A DNA stretch of 64,000 nt, taken from positions 36,502,826-36,566,825 of the forward strand of contig JAJEKV010000001.1 of the NCBI GenBank assembly GCA_021234155.1. Direction: 5' to 3'. The notes under the pieces are model-generated. The model saw only the letters and a list, made by a program, of their open reading frames with translations. It was not told where the DNA came from and made no database searches. Shown piece by piece: positions 43,523 through 56,046 of this stretch. This stretch comes from Isoetes taiwanensis (taxonomy: Eukaryota > Streptophyta > Lycopodiopsida > Isoetales > Isoetaceae). Position 1 is the first letter of the stretch; every line of letters begins with the position of its first letter. The position numbers and the translations under genes were made by a program.

Positions 43523-46500
43523 TTAATGTTTTTGTTTGTTTTTTAAACGTTGCCTTATCTGTGAGCCATCGATGGACGGCATATTCCTGGCTTTGTTTGA
43601 CCGTGTTACGTTGTCCATGCTTATGACTTCCCACTTAGCATTTGGCACTGGCAACGGCTCCAAGGCTCCTGGGATTTGGAGTTGCTCCGCCTTTGTTTGC
43701 TGGCATATCCGGCACTCCACGGATGTACCTTTGCTATCTCCTTCTTCATGGGACCGGTAAGTAGTCTTCTAATCTTGAAGTACGTCTTCATAAACCCTGC
43801 ATGCCCTGCTATGGGACTATTGTGTGTATCATGGAGGATTAGCTTCCTTACTCTTGAAGATTCGGTACACACAATTTGTTTTTATGGTATAGCAAGTTAC
43901 CCTCTTTCTTATAGTGCCTGAACATCTCCCTTTCCTTATCGGTCCTGGCCTTCTTACAAAGACTTCCCCAAACTTCTTTAAAGCCGGGATCCATTGGCAA
44001 GGCTTCTTGCGATCTTCTTGCCATACTCACTTGTGAGCCTTGATATGGCATTACAATGTGTGTCTCGTCAAAGCGCATGCAGTAACGTTGAGCTTGCCTC
44101 GCTTATAAATTATCTCAAGTCATATTCTCGCGAGAAATTCCATCCACCTCCTTTGCCTCAAGTTGAGGAGTGGTTTGTAAAATGTATTGGGCTTTGATGA
44201 TCCGTGATCTAGCTGGAACCTTCTTCCCAACAGATAGTGCCTCCAAATTTTAAAGCTCTTACTATAGCCGTAAGCTTCGTGATCATGTGTGTTGGGATAA
44301 TGCCGCTTTCTGCCTCATTCGGGAAAGTCATAGGCCACTACCCTTCCTCCCATAAGGATCTTTTGTTGCTATGTATCCCGCTGGCGTTGGCCGCCACAAG
44401 CTTATCTTTACCTGGATCACGCAAGACTAGGACTGGCCGTTGTCAAAGCTTTCAGGTCTACGTATGGGCCTTCTTTTTTGCCAACGACTTGCCCAATCTT
44501 TTATCTTTTCCCACTTTGGTGAGGTCCGTTAGGCGCCATTTGCTCTTTTAGCAAAGTTCTTGAAGCGAACTTCCTATAATATCCCTGCTAGGCCAAGGGA
44601 AGCTTCTCACTTCATGGTGTTCTTCGGGTGGCGGCCAATCAATCCTTTCTCGGGATCTTAGCGGTGGTCCGTGGAGATGCCTTCACTGCGGATCCACATG
44701 CCCTAAGTACTCGGCTCTTTCACCTTTCATGCCGCGGCGGCACTTGATAGCCGCCAAAAGAGTTGATACCTTCTTAGCTTTTCAAGCATCTTTCTTAAGT
44801 CTTTGGACATGCTCCTCTAGGGGCTTCTTTGTAAACTAGAATGTCATCAAAAGGCGACTATGATGAAAGAGTCCAGAATTCACGGAATGTGTCATTCATT
44901 AGCCTCATGAAAGTTTCTTGAGCATTCGACAATAGAACGACATCACCGTGAACTCGTAATATCTTGTCCCCGGCGGACTTATGGATGTCTTCTTCTTTGA
45001 TTCTTATCTGGTGATACCGATCTCGTAGGTCTATCTTGGAAAAGACTTTTGCTCCACGCAAAAATCGATCCATTAGATCATCGGATCTAGGCAAAGCATA
45101 CTTGTTTTTTTGATGGTGTGCTTGTTCAATTGATGATAGTCAATGCACATCCTAAGGCTTCCATCCTTCTTCTTCATAAAAAGGATAGGCGGCTCTCCCA
45201 AAAGGAGACACTAGGTCTTATGAACCCTAGGTCTAGCAAATTTTGCGATTTGCTTTTTCAATTCCATCAACTCTTGGGTGTAGGGGAGCCTTGCTTGTTC
45301 ATTTAGTCCCGGCTCAAGTGCTATTTCACACTTTCGACTCCTCTGGCCAGGGGTGGAAGTCGCTTAATCTCATGGGGAAACAAGTCACGGAATTCTTCAC
45401 CAACTTTGCTTTATAGGCTTTGAGGACTTGCTCCAATGTTTTGGCCTCTTTCTCTTCTTTCTGCCTCTTGGTCGTCAACCTCAAGTTTAAGGAGATAGGC
45501 CACTTGCTCCTTCCTTATGCATTTACGTGAACCTTCTCACTAGAAGACATGCATTGCATGATTGGGGTGACTTCTTTACACCATTATCTCAATGATTTTG
45601 GCCTTTCCGGCATTGTTAAGGGTGCCTTCCGCTTCCCACAATCAATGACGGCCTCCTGCTGGTCCAAGATACTTTCAATGCCTATTATCAAATCATATTT
45701 TGCCGTCTGTTCATCACTTCAGCTCGATTGCTACATTGATTCACGGCAAGAGTCGTTGAAGTTGATCCTCTTCATTGTGTGTGTCGGGATCGCTTCCACT
45801 AGCCAAGGCAATCGCCTAAAGGACTTCAAAGGCTTGACTTCAACATCATGCCATCCTTGGCCGAGAAGCAAAGTTATGGGTGCTCCTGTATCTATCAAGA
45901 CTAGTGAAAGATTTTTTGGCGACTTTCGGGTTGTGAGATATATTGACTTCGGCGTTCTTAGCAAAAAATATGGCACTCACCCCTCGATATAGTGCGGTCG
46001 TCTGCGTCCTCATCGGCGTCAGGTGGGTGTCTCCCATCTCATCTCTCGCTAATCGCCGTTCATCACCAAGGGGCAGTTGTTTGTCCTATGCCCCTGGCTG
46101 GAAACACCTAAAAGCACGGTACCTTTTCTATGCACTCCTCGCTTCTTCTCTTTGGGAATGGATTCCAAAACTCCGCTTTCATTGCCTTGGAGGTGGGGAA
46201 TCCCCTTGCTCTTTTGAAGGTCACACTTTTATCCCGCTTACCAAAGTTTGCATTCCAGCTTCTTATAGTTAGCTTTTTTATATTGAGGTTCCGCTAGGCT
46301 GGCGCGGGCTTGCCTCTTGGGCTATAGCCTCCTCGTGCCCTTTCCTTATCCCCGTATAATATCACGCTTTGTTGCATGTTCTTGGGGTCCCGTTCATGCC
46401 GAGGGCTTTTGATTCTACCTTCCGACACCATCCTAGGGTTTGTTGCTCTTACTAGCTTTGAATCTTCTCGCTCAATCCTTTAATATAACCCCATCACTAG

Positions 46501-47330
46501 CGTGCCTTTCACTCAACCTCGCACATAGAGCCTTAGTCTCATGAATTCTTCCGTACTTCAATCGATTTATTGCCCCTGCTACAACCTGTAAAACGTTGCA
46601 TCATATGACACTTGTGTTCTCTTGGCACATAATGACACTTGAATGCCTTATAAACTTTTGAAACTGCAGAATCGTCCTCGCTAGTCCATGTGCTTTGGCG
46701 TGGCCCTTCCACCAAATCCCTTTTGCTCCTTGGGTTGGCTGTAGCTACCGCCTTTTGTCCTTGTCTTTCATGTGTAGGCACCGCCATACTCTCATTTCTG
46801 CCTAGCCATGCCTCTACCTCCATCCCGGACCTGTTATTTCGAGAATTGTTCCAACTTTCTTGCTTTCCATACGTTCTCGAAAGCCGAGTCAACCTTTTCC
46901 TCGATAGTCTATTGTGTCCCGTCCCTATCGCGGGTTTGGACCATCCCTGATCTGCCCCTCTCTTCCTCCTGCTCTTCCATCCGAATCAGGCCCGAACTAG
47001 AGCCCCGGGAGGACCCCTGTCTTAGTGGATCTCCTTCTCAAACTTCCTTTTAATGAGCTGTCGGGCGTTTGGGTTTCCGCGATTGCACATTCGGTCTTGT
47101 CCTCTCCATTGTCGCGCTCCGCCAAAGAATGCTCTTATCTCATGAATGTCCGCCTTAATCCGATAGCTCCTCTTCTTTAGTGTTGGTGCATCAAACTCTT
47201 GGTGCAATTTTTGGTCGGAACGCTTTCGGTGGAGGCGCCTTTGCTCACGCGGGGCCCTTGTTCCTCAATATTCCTAGGTGCCCACATTAGATTGAACTTG
47301 GCGGATTAGTTCCTTGTTTGGGTTGTTGAA
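43523..47330 (-). mobile_element. Ty3-type LTR retrotransposon, internal fragment
   Basis: Minus strand, in gag-pol order from high to low coordinates: a zinc-knuckle remnant (RAFRCFQPG, about 46110), protease (LVLIDTGAPITLL, about 45890), reverse transcriptase ([20 protein letters not shown], about 45170, then [20 protein letters not shown] and YHQIRIKEEDIHKSA, 45090-44900), RNase H (IVRALKIWRHYLLGRRF, LRQRRWMEFLARI, about 44250-44130), and integrase zinc-binding region (LILHDTHNSPIAGHAGFMKT with CRICQQTKAEQ, 43872-43620). Reverse transcriptase before integrase marks Ty3 rather than Ty1. No LTRs are seen, and frames are broken throughout. Confidence 0.82.
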
Positions 47331-47474
47331 TCGGGTTTGTTTGATGATGCAATTGTAGGGGCAATTATGTGTCAAGAAAACATGACTAAGATCACTTGTT
47401 TATATTCATGGATATAATACTATTTATACATTCAAGATTTTTAATCGCGGGAAATGAAAACATTTCTAATTTAT

Positions 47475-47870
47475 TCCTTGTTATCTCATTGAGCAACAAA
47501 TCGCAGTTTTTCTCCAACATCTATGATATCGATTTCCATTCTCGCGATCCCTTCATAAAGACCGCCCATCTAGTTATTAAGAAAAATCCAAGTGCCTATC
47601 CTGCCTTTGTTTATGCATTTCTTGCATTTACCTAACCAAATAGTGGCAAAAGCATGAATAATTCATATGTGCAACTTTGGTTGGGATCCTAGCAATTGAC
47701 TGGTTATGGAACTTATTTGACTAAGTGTTGCACAATCAAACATCCAAACTTCATCTTTTCCAATTTCCAAAATATACATCCAAAATAAAAGAAGCGCTTT
47801 TAGAAAAACGTTACACTAAATCGTACACCAAGTCGCGACCATTGCCTGATTTGAAGACTGCATTTCTCGG
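47475..47870 (-). pseudogene. element 1 copy 2: transposase C-terminal remnant
   Basis: This matches 14512-14935 of the first copy (for example tctatgatatcgatttccattc and gcaaaagcatgaataattcat) with many small deletions. No long frame remains. Confidence 0.65.
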
Positions 47871-47876
47871 GAATCT

Positions 47877-50800
47877 TTTTTTTTTTTTTTTTTTTGAAAG
47901 GATGGAAACCAAATAATATTAATATAGATTAAATAGGAAGAGCGATACGGTGGTGCCCCAAACGGCGAGCACACCCACATCACATATACCTACCTGACTC
48001 ATGGGATAAATCGCCAATGCTATCAACAATGAAGGGTCCTTTCGAACCCGCTGCCTTAAAACTGCTCCTTCAAGGAAGCGCCCGTGTAAGAGAGGATATA
48101 ATTTGTACCTTAACTGCGGGATCAAATCCCGGCCGCGACCTCCTCATTCACGAAGACCTTCATGCGCCCGGACGCTTCTAAATAAAGAGCCACACTAACC
48201 GCTTTTACGCAAAATGGAAGGCCGGACTCATGGTCGGGACCACCCCGGGGGATACACCCCTCACGGAACCTCATTGACTCACGGGGTTAGGGTGTAGAAA
48301 GAGGCGCTGGACCCATTGCCATGCGGGTGAATGTCCGTATGAGAAACATGCAATGCTCAAGGGTCTCGCAGATAGGCACCACACATTGAACACACGGATA
48401 ATTGATGGTCCCTGCACCCACGCATCTTCACCCTCGGGGGACCCGTTTTCTCGCCATAGTAGCACCGAGATCTTGGGGCTTAGATTGGGTTCCGCGACGC
48501 TTCCCCAATGCTTCCGGGCGTTCTCCGGCACTGAGACTCCAGCGGCCCCAGGGAGACAACTCATCCCGAGATAGCCAAAGCTCATAGCAAGACTTCCACC
48601 ACGAAATTCAAAGGGGGTCCAACTTTTTGATGATAACAACTCCGCCATGGATTCATGGATTCGCAATGATGAAAGCATTAGCCACCCGTGGCCCAAATAA
48701 AGTCCCCGTTCCTGGAAATTCGGAATCTCTGTGGCGAGGAAGCTTGCGCCAGGTGCAAGCCTCCCATTAATATACCATCCCCATCGCTGTAACCTCACTT
48801 ATGTGCCCATCTCGCTACTGATCTCGTGGATCGACCTGATGCTGCCAAGACTGAGGTGCAAAGACTGTGGTCGAAATGGATCCACCATGGTGATGCATCT
48901 AACCGAATACCATTAAAAGGGCTAATGGCAAATGTTTGCCACCGCCCTTTACTAAGAGCCCCTTCTTCAGTAGTGGAGAGGTATGCTTAACATACCCGGA
49001 TATCTCGCGAATAACGCCATGGAAGTTTGTGCACGGACACGGCTTACTTCGAAACAATCGAGGAGAAAGCGATCAATGCAAAGCAGCACCATGCCCGAGG
49101 AATCGTTTATCCTCCGTGATCGCGAACACGCAATGATCGAACACGACCTTGCTATGGGCAGAGTAAATAAGAAACCGAAGTCCTCTCGCAGCTCTTTGGG
49201 GGTTTACGGTTTCCACCATGCCACCTTTGACAACCGCCTTCATTGCCACCCCATACAAAGTCACGAACCAGGAGTCAACCTGTTCGCTAGATAATGGATG
49301 CCATATAATATATATGGAGGATAAACGGATTTCGCATCGCGGATCTCTACCATGGAAAGCTTCCTTTCCGCATACCTTACCCTCGCATCGTCCTCCCAAA
49401 TGCCGGTCACGAAATGTCGACATGCAGGGCGGGATCCCCAAAGCAGAGCATCTCGCCGCTACTGGCCCGCCATGAAATTGGGACCACGACCGGGCATAGG
49501 ATTCATGGCCGGCCATAAGCCGAAAGCGGCCGCCGACCAATTCATAAGACAACCCTGTGCAAGGCGTGTATCGTCCAAGAACTCTTTCGTGTTTGCAGAT
49601 TCCTTTCATCACCCACGTAAGAAAAGGAAAGAGTCATCAACGTCTTGACTTCCACCTGCTGGACCGATTCTGCCATCCTCAGCCCCTCCACAACACCCGC
49701 CCACTTGCTTGAGATCAAAACCTGCGAGAGGGCCCGCCCACAATGGTTAACAGGAAGGTTGCCAACTGGCATCCCCCGGCGAACTCCAAAATTCCACACT
49801 AAAGACCGGCGATGACTCACCATGACGCTGGGCCGGGCCGACGTCAAGAGCTTCAGCGTCCAATTTAAAGCTCCCCAATACCCCAAAGGTGAGCATCATC
49901 CTCTTCAAAAAGTCTCTTCACCGAACACTACCTGCGCAAACCACTTCAAGGCTGACTATCCGACGAATTTGTTCTCATGCGGCCCGTTGAATGCCTCCTA
50001 ACGTCACGACATTATTGAGAAATTACGCCCATTCTGAATGAAATTTCGACCGCGATGGGGCAGTAGCTCTTTCAAGACCAATTTGCAATCTCAGTTTTAG
50101 AGAGGGCCTTCGCGATAACTTTGTATACAAACCGAAAAGAAGCTGCGGATCGGAATTTTTAATCCGGAGATGGCGAGGGCTTCACCTTTCGTGATCAAGG
50201 AGATGCAGCCAGTGCTGAGTCTATAATCCAACTTTGAAGCAGCATCTTGATAAGTCCGCAAAGACCGACTCTTAATTAACTTAATATTATCTCCCCGGAA
50301 GAACTCCACCGGAATGCCGCCCACCAGGCACTTATGATATTGCATGGGCAAGCCTCCTTCTGAGTTCTTCGTAAAATGGCTGCCGTATCATTCATCCTCA
50401 CGACCTTTGCAAGAACCTTTGTCGGTTAATAACCTCCTCCATCACATTAGAGAAGGGATATTTCTTCTCTCAAAGAAGCGAGAGAAATGCCGAAAGTAGC
50501 CTGTTTAATATTGTTCGAATATCACCGGGGAATATCGACCCATCGAGGCAATGCCAAGGAGGGCATAGAGGCCGCGATACTTTTCTGACGCGTGTCATAC
50601 AAGAACATTCGAATTGACCAGCCCTCCCTTCCTGTGACCAAGTGATTCCCTGCCTTCAATCGCTGTAGCGACCTCTTGGATTCGTCGCGCCGCCAATGTA
50701 GCTTAATATCTCCTTCTCCGCGACCCATCGATGGCAGGACCACGAGGGCTTCCACGTGATACCATGCCTCAACTCCTCCCGCTCTTGGCCCCCCTCGAAC

Positions 50801-53343
50801 TTCCCATGACTTGGCAAAAAGCCTGACCTCAACCTCAACGAGGCCTTCACCATCCCAGGCATCCCAAAGCTATACTCTAGTTAAAGCGGAGCGGATCTGG
50901 CGAGCAACCCCAAGAGAAATCAGCATCCGCGATTGGGGTAGGCGATGTTCGACGAAGGAAGACCAGGCGTCGCGCCTCCGACCGCTTTTTCGAACCCCGG
51001 AAATTAGAAGGCTGAGGAAAATGATCGACCGGTGGACAAAATGTTCTTCCGCTTGGAGCGAGGCGCCGATCCGCTACTAGGTGTTAGTATAGCATACTGC
51101 CATCGAAGCATATGCCCCGACCGTCCGGTCCAGTTACAAGTGAATGGAGTCGCCTCGCCAACTCGCCAACCGGACTTTACCCATTCCCCCTCAAAGCCAC
51201 GTACCCTCCCGCCTTTCTGCCACACCTATCACGAGTAGTCTTACCCGCCGACGAAGCCACACCTATCCTCGAGTATGCAATCTTGTGCTCGTGGATCTAA
51301 TAACGCCTCACGCTAAAGATTGTAAGTATGACATCTCACAAATCCCCCCACCTTGTGGACCCTCCTCCTCGCCACTTTGATAATGACCCACTTCCAACGA
51401 CGCCCAAGGTGAACGCCACCCCGCGACATGCATCTTCCACTAAACGCCCGTCCCAATCTTTAGAAGCCCAGGGAGGCAAAACTATGACAATATTGTGGTT
51501 CTAACATGTCCGCTAGTCGCCCGAAGTGTCCCTCCTCTGGTGGACACTTTATGTTCCTTGGAAGGCACAAGGCGATGTCAGGTCCATCTTTATGGATAGC
51601 CACTTAATTTCGTTTCTAATCGGGCGACTAACGTGACACTCAATGTACCGTTCCACCCGATCTTCTTTGTCCATAGCGCTATTACCGAAGATTGATTCTT
51701 TTGCGACCGCTTTTTCCTACCGCTTCGCCTACGAAAACCCCTGATCTGAGTCATACGAACAAGAGCGCAGCTGGTTGTCCGCCAGAGAGATCGATCCGCC
51801 ACATCGGGCTCCAAGAAAGCAGACTCACGCATTGTCAAGCTCCATCCTCCGGAAGAGGTCATTGGCGGTAATGTCGCACCGAAGTCCGACGACCGACCCG
51901 CCACCACCAGCCCTCGGGTCCACTTCGGCCGATCGTCACGGCTTCCGGGTCAGCCCGTTGTACCGTTGAATGTGGAGCAACTTCGGGCTACTTCATTTGT
52001 GGAGATATGGTTGGTCCGAAGCCGCCTTTGCTCCATTTGAAGGCCGGACGGCGATCGGTATTTCATGAGGTCGATGGCTCACTCAAAGATAAAGCCCAAT
52101 ACCGCCCGGTTCCTTATTCGAGATGGTTTACCAAGACCGAGTGGGCGGCCCTCGGCCGATCCCCGAAGAACTCGCCTTGCGTCTCCGCGGATGCCCCCGC
52201 ACCGGGAACGTAGCTTTGTGCTCTGGAGTTAACCCGCTAAGACTCGAGGGCGTGGAAACATTCTCCGATTCGGGCGCCGTTCCAATAACGAGGGGAAACC
52301 GAAAGTATTAATCGCCCTTAACTCCTCACCGCAGAGGCAATGGACTATCCGTAATGCAAATCTTGGCTCCCAAACTATGGAATGAGCAATATGCCCTCCG
52401 AGCCTATTGGCTATCGCTATCATGAACCCCAGACATATCACGGGAAGATCCACCACGGAAAAACCCGACAAGGGATCTTCAAAGGCCCACGTAGATGGGG
52501 CACTCACAGGGGGTGTAATACCGATAAATCGGTAATTTCCCCACATGAGGTCAACCCCTCGCCAACCCCTTCCACCACCGCATGCGATGGAACATGAGGA
52601 GGAAGAAATTATTCCCGTGAACTTCAAGGACCGGAACGGCGAGATACCGGTAAACTAAAAGTGAGCACCGCAGCCACCCGGTAGAGCTCTCCTTGTGTCC
52701 AACACTCGTGATAGTACACCAATACCGCGAGACGAAAACCAAATTGGAGATGGATTTAAGGTCTTTGGCGGTGGTCTACCTCGGACGACATATTAGCGAG
52801 GGGACCCGGCGAGTCAACCTGCAACTCTCTTCGGTTATCTTCGATTCAAAAAGGCGGGGCCTCCTCCATTCGGCGGTGTGTGATCGCCACCGGTTTGCGA
52901 ATCCACTCCGAACCATGGGTCGTGAAAAGCTCGCCGACCGCGTGTCGCCCGCTCGCTGCGCCGCGGCTAATTCTCGACTACCGGCCTGCTAACCTCCTCG
53001 GCTTCCAAAACCCCGGTCATGTGCTCACTGGGTTTATCCGATGTTGCAAAGCACCGCTACAACCCTCGCCAATCCAAGAATTGCTCATAGGTTCCACACC
53101 GCAAAGGTCCTCTCAGAGTCGAAGGCATGTGCTTTGACTCCGAAACTGGAAGTTGTTGCTTCCAATGGGGTATGCCATTCTAACCCATAATCCGGCTTCC
53201 GCCGTTACATGCCATCCGGACTCGAAATTACAGACGCAAATGACCGGGCAGACAGATTATTCACCGAGGTTGCTTTGTTACCCAACCACTTTCAAAAACC
53301 TTGCCCTCGGCCCTAGTCTAACATAACAGTCCGGGCCACCTAA
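47877..53343 (-). mobile_element. LINE in element 1 copy 2, 3' part to ORF1
   Basis: A T run at about 47877-47895 marks the poly(A) end. The body follows 14942-20380 of the full LINE in order: zinc domain, reverse transcriptase (about 49600-50400), endonuclease (about 50600-51680) and ORF1 (52630-53300). Indels and changes at CTG/CAG destroy all frames. The LTR element splits it at 53344; its 5' part resumes at about 58490 and ends at about 59250. Confidence 0.8.
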
Positions 53344-55731
53344 TGGGTCAATATACATATTTATGTATGTATATATTATTCATGGCATGTATACAAAGAT
53401 GAGACCGTGGTTTTGTCCTTTGGAGAAAGTATTGTTGCAGCATGAAGGCAGGGAGCAATTCTGGGCAGTTTTAGAACCCGATTTTTGAAGCATCATATCT
53501 CGGGTGACCGAGATCCTTTTCAGGTGATTTTTCTTTTTGATCATTAGTTAGCTTTCCGGAATAGATCTGATCAGGTCGAAACTCATCCGTATGAGAACGT
53601 TATGACAGAAATTGTGATGCTGGGTCAGAATTGACTGTACCGCGTATGTCTTCTCAGCTTTGATTCTTGGAGTTAGGTTACCATCTTTTGAGGCTACACC
53701 GTAAGGGGTCCAGATCTATCCGCTAAGAAATTATCAGTGGGTTTTGCTTTTGATCAATTGAGGGTGCCATGAGTCGCCATGATTAGTCTCCACATGATTT
53801 TTGCATGCAAATATGATAGATTGGCGAATTGCTGGAGACCTCATAAGGCTAGAGAAGATAATCAACCATTGCAAACATCCCAGAATATTGATTTTAAGGC
53901 AAATGGTTGAATAGTACATGAAGAGCACCCATTCGGGAGATGGAAACTCTTTAAAAAAGTGCGGCACTAGATTAAAAACGTCGGGTTCGAAGCCTTAAAT
54001 GTGTTCATGTTTTGTCATTTTGGGTTTGTGCTTATTTTGTTGGTCTTGTATTTGTCGCTTTTTTCAATTTTTATTTTGCATGTCCTAGTATGAAGCTTTT
54101 AAGTCCCTATAGATGGAATGGGTTTATTTGAGCTTAGCAGCCAGAGGAGATCTGAGCATGAAGAGTCAGAAAGCAATACCCATAATAGTAAGAATATGCA
54201 TTGTTTGATAATTGGTCTAACTATGGTGTTACCCTAAGGTTTGGGATAAAGGTCTTTCTTAGCTCATGGAGATGGGGCACAATGTTTCAGAAGCAGTTCA
54301 CACGATGTCGCCTCAACGCACTTCTGCAAGATCAAGGATTCACATCAAGTTCCTCGTGATGTGGATCTTGGAAATAGGAATAAGCTTGGCCATTCCGAAT
54401 TTATGATTATTGAGATTTGGAGTATCAGTCCACATTAGTGCCATGGAGAGCCATGTAGTTTAAAGCTTCAATGTGACTATAGCATGAAACACGCTTAGTC
54501 CGAAAGCGAATTGTAAGTTTTCGTTGTTGCATTGTATTTTATCAAGAGCATCATAGTTAATGGATTCAAAAGTATAAAACGCTATGGAACGTTGTATTCC
54601 TACGAGAAGAGAAGATGGTTTCAAGATAAGTTTTGCATTATAGAAGATGTTAGTATCTTTTCCTATCGCAAGAACGCATGGCTAGTTATTGGAGCTACAT
54701 CAAGGACAGCTAGGCTTATGGCTTCCCTCGAATGCTGTTGACTGCATCAATATCTCTCATCACCACCTAGCTACTCTAACTCTTGGATGCGGCTAGGCGA
54801 CAACATCAGCAACAATATAATCTAGGCAATTACGGATAGTAAACATCCTAATGAACTTCGCCATGTTCTGGTCTTCGCATTGTCCATCGTTGTCTTGGTA
54901 TTTGATGTCTATTGAAACCCGCCCGGACTTCAGGGTCGGCGGGCCTAGGTTGCTCCGCATGCTCATGTTCATCTCTGCGGATTCCTGCGGGTATTCTTGT
55001 GCTCGCGGATAACCGGCGCGGTTCTCCGGGCCGGATTGGCTACGCTACCAACTCTTTGTGAACCTATGGTGAAGAGGGGTCCCTCCAAATGACGCGGGTC
55101 GGGAAGGGTATGCGATAACAGGTTTACCCCACCAACTGCCTCTAAATGTGAGCTGGCCGGCATCAAGCAATTGTGGCCCTCGCATGTAGGCTGGCCGAAG
55201 CTTCCCCATTGTCCCGGAGCTATGTGTCATGATGGTTTGATATTTTGACTATGTTGTTTTGGTTTCAATGTTCCCGCTGGTATTTCCTTTGGATTTATGT
55301 TGTCATTGGTGATAGCGCTATGTACCACGTGAGGGATTTTCCACCGTTTGTGCTTTATCCAAGATTTCCTGCAGTATTCCCATGCTGGCAGCCGATCCCC
55401 ACTTAGTCACGAGGGACTAACCCCGCTGAATGCAAGTGGAAGCAGCGCGTTATAGATATGGAGCTTTAGTAAGCATGGTCGCTTAGAAGATTCTCGAAAG
55501 CAAAATCACGTATTTCTATTGTATTGTGTAGTGAATTCACATTGTAAATTTTGGATGGATATTGAGTTTATAGAATTTGTCTAGCTATTGTTCTGAAAGT
55601 TCAATTGTCGCGGGAAGACCAATTTCACCATACTAACCGCTTGCCAAGCACAAACCTAGTAAGAGAGTTTTCAAGAAGTTTTGACAAGATCCCCGAAGCC
55701 GCCGAGGGTCAACTCCCAGCAGCTCGCCACA
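53344..55731 (+). repeat. 5' LTR
   Basis: It is about 2388 bp, starts TGGGTCA and ends about CTCGCCACA. The short frames inside are not conserved with the other LTR, so I call no gene. Confidence 0.78.
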
Positions 55732-55732
55732 A

Positions 55733-55744
55733 TTGTATCAGAGC
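55733..55744 (+). other. primer binding site, initiator-Met tRNA type
   Basis: TTGTATCAGAGC lies directly after the 5' LTR and differs at one base from the common plant primer site TGGTATCAGAGC. Confidence 0.75.
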
Positions 55745-56046
55745 AAAGTTGGATCTTTGATGTTGACATTATGTGATCCGTGGATTTCGTGTAGAGATTT
55801 GGGGCGCTATCCCCTCAAGAGGAGTAGTAGTATTTAGAGGCTTTGTGGTTACTAAGGAAGTATTCAAGAGAGAAGTCTCCATATAAAGCAACAGAACACC
55901 CTCGGCGATGCTTGAGGTATGAATTAGTGAATAAGTTGGCATTGCATATCGATTTTATAAGTTGCCGGAGAAACTGTTTTCACCAAATCAACGATCAACG
56001 GCGAGGACATGGGTTAGAAGGGAGATCAGAATACCCCCGCCACCAA

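Larger units (their letters stand above)
40778..43616. repeat. composite repeat R, copy C (diverged)
   Basis: R resumes exactly after the element 3 target duplication (attggacatatggtctgaaaag) with a MATH pseudo-exon, the foldback left-arm sequence alone, the TATATAAG modules and a U6-like sequence. It is much more diverged from copies A and B than they are from each other, with many changes at CTG and CAG. It ends at about 43616, where Ty3 sequence starts. Confidence 0.8.
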
